Positions 29,057 through 31,827 of a DNA stretch of 31,827 nt are shown in pieces (within the stretch, counting starts at the first letter, position 1; every line of letters starts with the position of its first letter). The stretch covers positions 1 through 31,827 of IMG/VR virus record IMGVR_UViG_3300043775_000017. One strand, 5' to 3'. This DNA is from a virus. The notes under the pieces were generated by a model. That model made no database searches. It saw nothing but the letters and a program-made list of their open reading frames with translations, and was not told the DNA's origin. The translations under genes and the position numbers were made by a program.

Positions 29057-29247
29057 ACGCAGACTACATCATCAATGAAGTGGCACAAAATGCCGCCAGT
29101 ATCTATGAGGGCCAAGACCCACGGGATCGCCTGGCCTATCAAGTCGGGATGCTTCAGGGCAAGATTCGCAGCCTTTGCTACTTAATCAACATCACCGCTG
29201 AAGAACTTAAACATTTGCAAATCGAACTTTCACAGGAACAATCATGA
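29053..29247 (+). CDS. Small helical early protein, unknown (64 aa)
   Basis: 64 aa, starts within the stop of the previous gene (ATGA), and its own stop overlaps the ERF start. The sequence MNADYIINEVAQNAASIYEG then DRLAYQVGMLQGKIRSLCYL and a Glu/Leu helix suggest an alpha-helical dimer. No known family or motif. Translational coupling to the recombination gene implies an accessory role. Confidence 0.65.
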   Translation: MNADYIINEVAQNAASIYEGQDPRDRLAYQVGMLQGKIRSLCYLINITAEELKHLQIELSQEQS

Positions 29248-29789
29248 AAAACATCGCAACTGCATTGGTCAAAGCACAAAAGGCTTTCGGCCCTGCGCTC
29301 AAGTCCTCAACAAACCCTCACTTTAAATCACGCTATGCTGACTTGTCAGCTTGTGTTGAGGCAGTCATTGATTCTCTGAACAACAATGGCATTGCCTTGA
29401 TTCAGCAAAACCAACCATCGCCTGATGGGGTGATTATTGAAACCATCTTTCTCCATGAGTCTGGTGAATCCCTAAACTGTGGACAATTATTTGTTCCGGC
29501 TAACAAGCACGATGCCCAAGGTTTTGGCTCTGCTTTGACTTATGCACGTAGATATTCCCTGATGGCGGCTTGCGGCATAGCACCAGAAGATGATGATGGC
29601 AACACAGCCAGCCGTAGACCTCAAGTCAATGAAAGCGCCCTTGTAGACCACTTGGCGGCAATCGAGGCATCTACCGACCAAGATCAATTAAAAGCCGCCT
29701 ACAAAGCCGCTTATGCCGCTTGCAATGGTGATTCTGAATGGCAAAAGAAAGTGATCGCAGCCAAAGACAAAGCAAAGGCCAAATTATGA
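29244..29789 (+). CDS. ERF-family single-strand annealing protein
   Basis: 181 aa. The family pattern is seen as VKAQKAFGPALKSSTNPHFK, SRYADLSACVEAVIDSLNNN, GIALIQQ and AQGFGSALTYARRYSLMAAC-type core with GIAPEDDDGN. In P22 Erf circularises and recombines DNA; the ERF group anneals complementary strands made by a phage exonuclease. The latter is encoded two genes downstream, so together they form a Red-like recombination pair. AGGA precedes the ATG. The C-terminal 50 residues are an Ala/Lys-rich helix. Confidence 0.92.
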   Translation: MKNIATALVKAQKAFGPALKSSTNPHFKSRYADLSACVEAVIDSLNNNGIALIQQNQPSPDGVIIETIFLHESGESLNCGQLFVPANKHDAQGFGSALTYARRYSLMAACGIAPEDDDGNTASRRPQVNESALVDHLAAIEASTDQDQLKAAYKAAYAACNGDSEWQKKVIAAKDKAKAKL

Positions 29790-29995
29790 AAACAGATGAA
29801 GATGATGAATTCGACCGCATCGCCCATGAAGCAGAAATGAAAAGTGGTCAGCCATACCATTGGGATGTTTATGTCTCACCCTCACAGCGCAATCAGGTGC
29901 TAGATGAAGTGGCAGCTGAGATTCAGAAAATGACCGCCTTTGGTCAGGACACATTGGACAGTTTTAGCGTTTACATAAAAGGAATGAAATCATGA
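29786..29995 (+). CDS. Small acidic protein between annealase and exonuclease, unknown (69 aa)
   Basis: 69 aa from ATG 29786 (ATGA overlap with the ERF stop); an upstream in-frame ATG at 29738 lies deep in the ERF gene and is less likely. Starts MKTDEDDEFDRIAHEAEMKS, very acidic, followed by a short beta/alpha region (YHWDVYVSPSQRNQVLDEVA). Ends overlapping the exonuclease start. No family recognised; an adaptor in the recombination complex is possible. Confidence 0.62.
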   Translation: MKTDEDDEFDRIAHEAEMKSGQPYHWDVYVSPSQRNQVLDEVAAEIQKMTAFGQDTLDSFSVYIKGMKS

Positions 29996-30618
29996 TTGAA
30001 ATGATGGATCAAGGCACAGAGGAATGGTTCACCATTCGTATTGGCAAAGTCACCGCTTCCCGTGTGGCTGACGTTATTGCTAAGACAAAAACGGGCTATT
30101 CAGCAACCCGTGACAACTACATGGCCCAGCTGGTGTGCGAACGCCTAACGGGTCAAAAGGGTGAGAGTTTCACTAATGCTGCCATGCAACACGGCACAGA
30201 CACAGAACCCCTTGCCAGAGCCGCTTATGAGGCTTTACAGGATGTTTTGGTTGATGAAGTGGGGTTTGTACCTCATCCCTCAATCATCATGGCTGGTGCT
30301 TCTCCTGATGGCTTGGTGGGTGATGATGGCCTCTTAGAAATCAAATGCCCCAACACAGCCACGCACATTGAAACTTTGCTGTCCCAAAGTGTGCTAGGCA
30401 AGTACAACACCCAGATGCAGTTTCAAATGGCTTGCACAGGGCGGCAGTGGTGCGATTTTGTCAGCTTTGACAATCGCCTACCCGATGAACTTCAATTGTT
30501 TGTGAAACGTGTCCCACGGGATAACGAGTTCATCAAGCAAATGGAAGATGAAGTGGTCAAATTCTTAAACGAACTTGATATCAAAATTGCTCAACTTATG
30601 GATTTAAAAAATGTCTAA
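29992..30618 (+). CDS. YqaJ-family (lambda Exo-like) viral recombinase exonuclease
   Basis: 208 aa (lambda Exo is 226). It shows the family N-terminus QGTEEWFTIRIGKVTASR with W-x-x-x-R-x-G-x-x-T-x-S, then HGTDTEPLARAAYE and the PD-(D/E)XK catalytic core: GASPDGLVGDDG with Asp106, and LEIKCP with Glu116 and Lys118. Known role: 5'-3' resection of double-strand ends to make single strands for the ERF protein. ATGA overlap with the preceding gene. Confidence 0.93.
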   Translation: MIEMMDQGTEEWFTIRIGKVTASRVADVIAKTKTGYSATRDNYMAQLVCERLTGQKGESFTNAAMQHGTDTEPLARAAYEALQDVLVDEVGFVPHPSIIMAGASPDGLVGDDGLLEIKCPNTATHIETLLSQSVLGKYNTQMQFQMACTGRQWCDFVSFDNRLPDELQLFVKRVPRDNEFIKQMEDEVVKFLNELDIKIAQLMDLKNV

Positions 30619-30853
30619 AAAACTCTATGAAATCACCATCGTGTCAGGTAAGTACACAAACAAAGATGGTCAAGAAAAATCACGCTATCAAACCATTGGC
30701 TCGGTCATTGAGACCAAGAACGGCCCAATGCTCAAGTTGGACAGCATCCCACTGCCTGATGGCGGCTGGAACGGCTGGGCATATTTGAACACCCCAAAGC
30801 CAAAGGAAGATTACAAGGGCTTGCCAAAAGACGAGGAAGATATCCCATTTTAA
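30611..30853 (+). CDS. SSB-like small protein with acidic C-terminal tip
   Basis: 80 aa, begins MSKKLYEITIVSGKYTNKDG with alternating beta strands (YQTIGSVIETKNGPMLKLDS) and an aromatic WNGWAYL loop. The C-terminus is KDEEDIPF, like the DDIPF tip by which bacterial SSB binds its partners. A small beta-rich body plus this tip, beside an annealase and an exonuclease, strongly suggests a single-strand DNA-binding protein. It is much shorter than host SSB. Its start overlaps the exonuclease stop. Confidence 0.72.
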   Translation: MSKKLYEITIVSGKYTNKDGQEKSRYQTIGSVIETKNGPMLKLDSIPLPDGGWNGWAYLNTPKPKEDYKGLPKDEEDIPF

Positions 30854-30858
30854 GTAAC

Positions 30859-30873
30859 AGGGGCATTGCCCCT
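30859..30873 (+). other. Perfect short hairpin between SSB-like gene and next gene
   Basis: AGGGGC-ATT-GCCCCT is a perfect 6-bp stem with a 3-nt loop, 6 nt after the stop and just before the AAGG of the next gene. There is no U tract, so it is unlikely to be an intrinsic terminator; it may stabilise the upstream mRNA 3' end or pace translation. Confidence 0.5.
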
Positions 30874-30887
30874 AACAAGGAAATATC

Positions 30888-31214
30888 ATGGACTATAAAG
30901 ACGCATTTAAGAAAATTTTCGCCATGCCAGACTTCCCAAGAGTCAGGGCAAATGATCCCCTAACATCGTTTCAGGCAGCCGATTCAATCAAAGAAGCCGC
31001 CACCCAACACCACCAGAGAATCTTTGAGTGTCTCCAAATAAACGGGCCACTAGGCAAGGATGGCATCTCAGCTTGTACCAACTTGGACAGCAATCAGGTT
31101 GCCAGGCGGCTCAACGAAATGAAAATAATGGGCTTGATTGAATTGACAGGCAACACAGTCAAATCAAACTCAGGCAGAAGCGAAAGAGAATGGCAATGTA
31201 CCCAATCGAACTAG
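30888..31214 (+). CDS. Winged-helix-like DNA-binding protein, phage regulator candidate
   Basis: 108 aa with AAGG 7 nt upstream. The middle ATQHHQRIFECLQINGPLGK, then GISACTNLDSNQVARRLNEM and KIMGLIELTGNTVKSNSGR fit a winged helix, with the recognition helix about TNLDSNQVARRLNEM and the wing after it. Conserved start pattern RANDPLTSFQAADSIKEA is known from other phages. Could regulate early or late transcription. The 3' end overlaps the zinc-finger gene by 25 bp. Confidence 0.7.
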   Translation: MDYKDAFKKIFAMPDFPRVRANDPLTSFQAADSIKEAATQHHQRIFECLQINGPLGKDGISACTNLDSNQVARRLNEMKIMGLIELTGNTVKSNSGRSEREWQCTQSN

Positions 31215-31375
31215 GCGGCAATCAGCCTGTTCACAGATTACGAACTTGTAATAAATGTGATGAGACCAAGCCGCCAGAGGGAGGGGTTGATATGGGACAC
31301 AAATGGATTTGCCAAACTTGTTGGATCATGCGTTTGACAGGCAAACATTTGCGCCAGAACTCAACTCAGAAATAA
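31190..31375 (+). CDS. Small zinc-finger protein, end of the rightward operon
   Basis: 61 aa from ATG 31190 (a second ATG two codons later is also possible). Two Cys-x-x-Cys pairs, CNKC and CQTC, about 18 residues apart form a zinc-binding motif. Such small zinc proteins in phages are often transcription factors or nuclease inhibitors, but no family is clear. The stop overlaps the endolysin stop on the opposite strand by 15 bp, so the two units converge here without space for a separate terminator. Confidence 0.65.
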   Translation: MAMYPIELGGNQPVHRLRTCNKCDETKPPEGGVDMGHKWICQTCWIMRLTGKHLRQNSTQK

Positions 31376-31827
31376 GGCTCTTTCGTCAATTCTGCGTTTT
31401 TGCAAGCCTTTGAGAACTTTGCCGCCAGCCATGCAGTACTTGAGAAGTTCCTCGGCAGCGCCCTCCATGTCTCCCCTAAGTACCTTTTGGCGCAGGGTTG
31501 ACCTCTGGAGTGTGCCTAGCCCTACATTGAAAGAAAATGAAACCAGTGCGTCAAACTGTCCTTGAGTAAGAGGCACAGGACAATAAGTAGCCACGCCTTT
31601 CTCAAACCTAGTAAGGTCTGCCCTAAGTATTGCATCGACTTCCTCCATTGAGTGTTTACGCATGGCCTCTGGCGGTGGCACAAAGGCATCCCGCTGATCA
31701 ATCTTGAGTTTGCCTTGCTCTGGAAACATCACATGACCAACCCCTACAGTCCACAGCTTTGCAGGGCATTTATAGGGATTCTGCCTCACGCCCTCGTGAT
31801 GGCGAATCATGTGCAAGCACTTGTCTG
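31361..31827 (-). CDS. Endolysin (GH24 lysozyme), C-terminal part; continues at the left end of the window
   Basis: This is the main part of the lysozyme gene; the first bases of the ORF are at 137-128 on the left end. Within this part are Glu15 in IRHHEGVRQNPY, Cys24, Thr30 and the TVGVGH loop, then a helical lobe with the GH24 signature LTQGQFDALVSFSFNVGLGT and LLKYCMAGGKVLKGLQKRR, ending ALFLS. It cleaves peptidoglycan glycosidic bonds to release virions. Full length when circularised is 158 aa. The stop converges on the zinc-finger gene. Confidence 0.93.
   Translation of the reverse strand, partial: DKCLHMIRHHEGVRQNPYKCPAKLWTVGVGHVMFPEQGKLKIDQRDAFVPPPEAMRKHSMEEVDAILRADLTRFEKGVATYCPVPLTQGQFDALVSFSFNVGLGTLQRSTLRQKVLRGDMEGAAEELLKYCMAGGKVLKGLQKRRIDERALFLS
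31701..31827. repeat. Right copy of 127-bp terminal direct repeat
   Basis: Identical to bases 1-127. Merging the copies restores one intact endolysin frame and gives a 31,700-bp circle. A circularly permuted, terminally redundant headful genome, as the P22-like terminase predicts, would assemble in this way. Confidence 0.93.

Overview
The window is the complete genome of a tailed phage, almost certainly assembled from a metagenome as a circle. Bases 1-127 and 31701-31827 are identical, and the junction cuts one endolysin gene in two. An overlap of exactly 127 bases is what a de Bruijn assembler with k=127 leaves on a circular contig, so the unique genome is about 31,700 bp. The structural genes follow the order of Salmonella phage P22: terminase, portal, scaffold, coat, gp4, gp10, needle candidate, gp7/gp20/gp16-type ejection proteins, tailspike parts. 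The virion is therefore expected to be a short-tailed podovirus with headful packaging. Base and codon use and the protein families suit a Gram-negative, probably aquatic proteobacterial host, but the host cannot be named from this sequence.

There are two divergent transcription units around a 110-bp control region (28173-28282). Leftward (minus strand), from right to left: a 51-aa Cro-like repressor, an O-like replication protein (DUF1376) carrying an internal array of 7-bp repeats, a P-like protein, a C5-cytosine methyltransferase whose whole length is also open in a second, family-like frame, two small overlapping ORFs, RusA, NinB, a small helical protein, a zinc ribbon and an HNH/DUF1364-like protein. 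This matches the lambda PR/nin operon. A terminator (24050-24073) follows. Next come a ParB-MTase fusion, then terminase, head, tail, ejection, tailspike and lysis genes, and finally the endolysin, which wraps round the contig ends. Rightward (plus strand, 28283-31375) is a PL-like recombination unit: small early ORFs, an ERF annealing protein, a YqaJ/lambda-type exonuclease, an SSB-like protein with an acidic tail, a winged-helix-like protein and a zinc-finger protein. It ends by converging on the endolysin with a 15-bp overlap.

No integrase, CI repressor, tRNA or CRISPR array was seen. The phage looks like a lambdoid whose immunity region has collapsed to one Cro-like gene, so it is probably strictly lytic.

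The most unusual features are in the DNA-modification genes. The only two long poly-G tracts noticed (G15 and G10) lie inside the two methyltransferase genes, next to catalytic motifs. The C5 gene is overlapped for 858 bp by a +1 frame that reads as a different recognisable phage protein. Each of the two frames is coupled at its stop codon to a different downstream ORF. Together this suggests a slippage-prone, double-coded, possibly phase-variable modification locus.

Four genes too short to be obvious were added: 1267-1416, 1904-2047, 16115-16279 and 28776-28868, as well as the Cro-like gene at 28017-28172.
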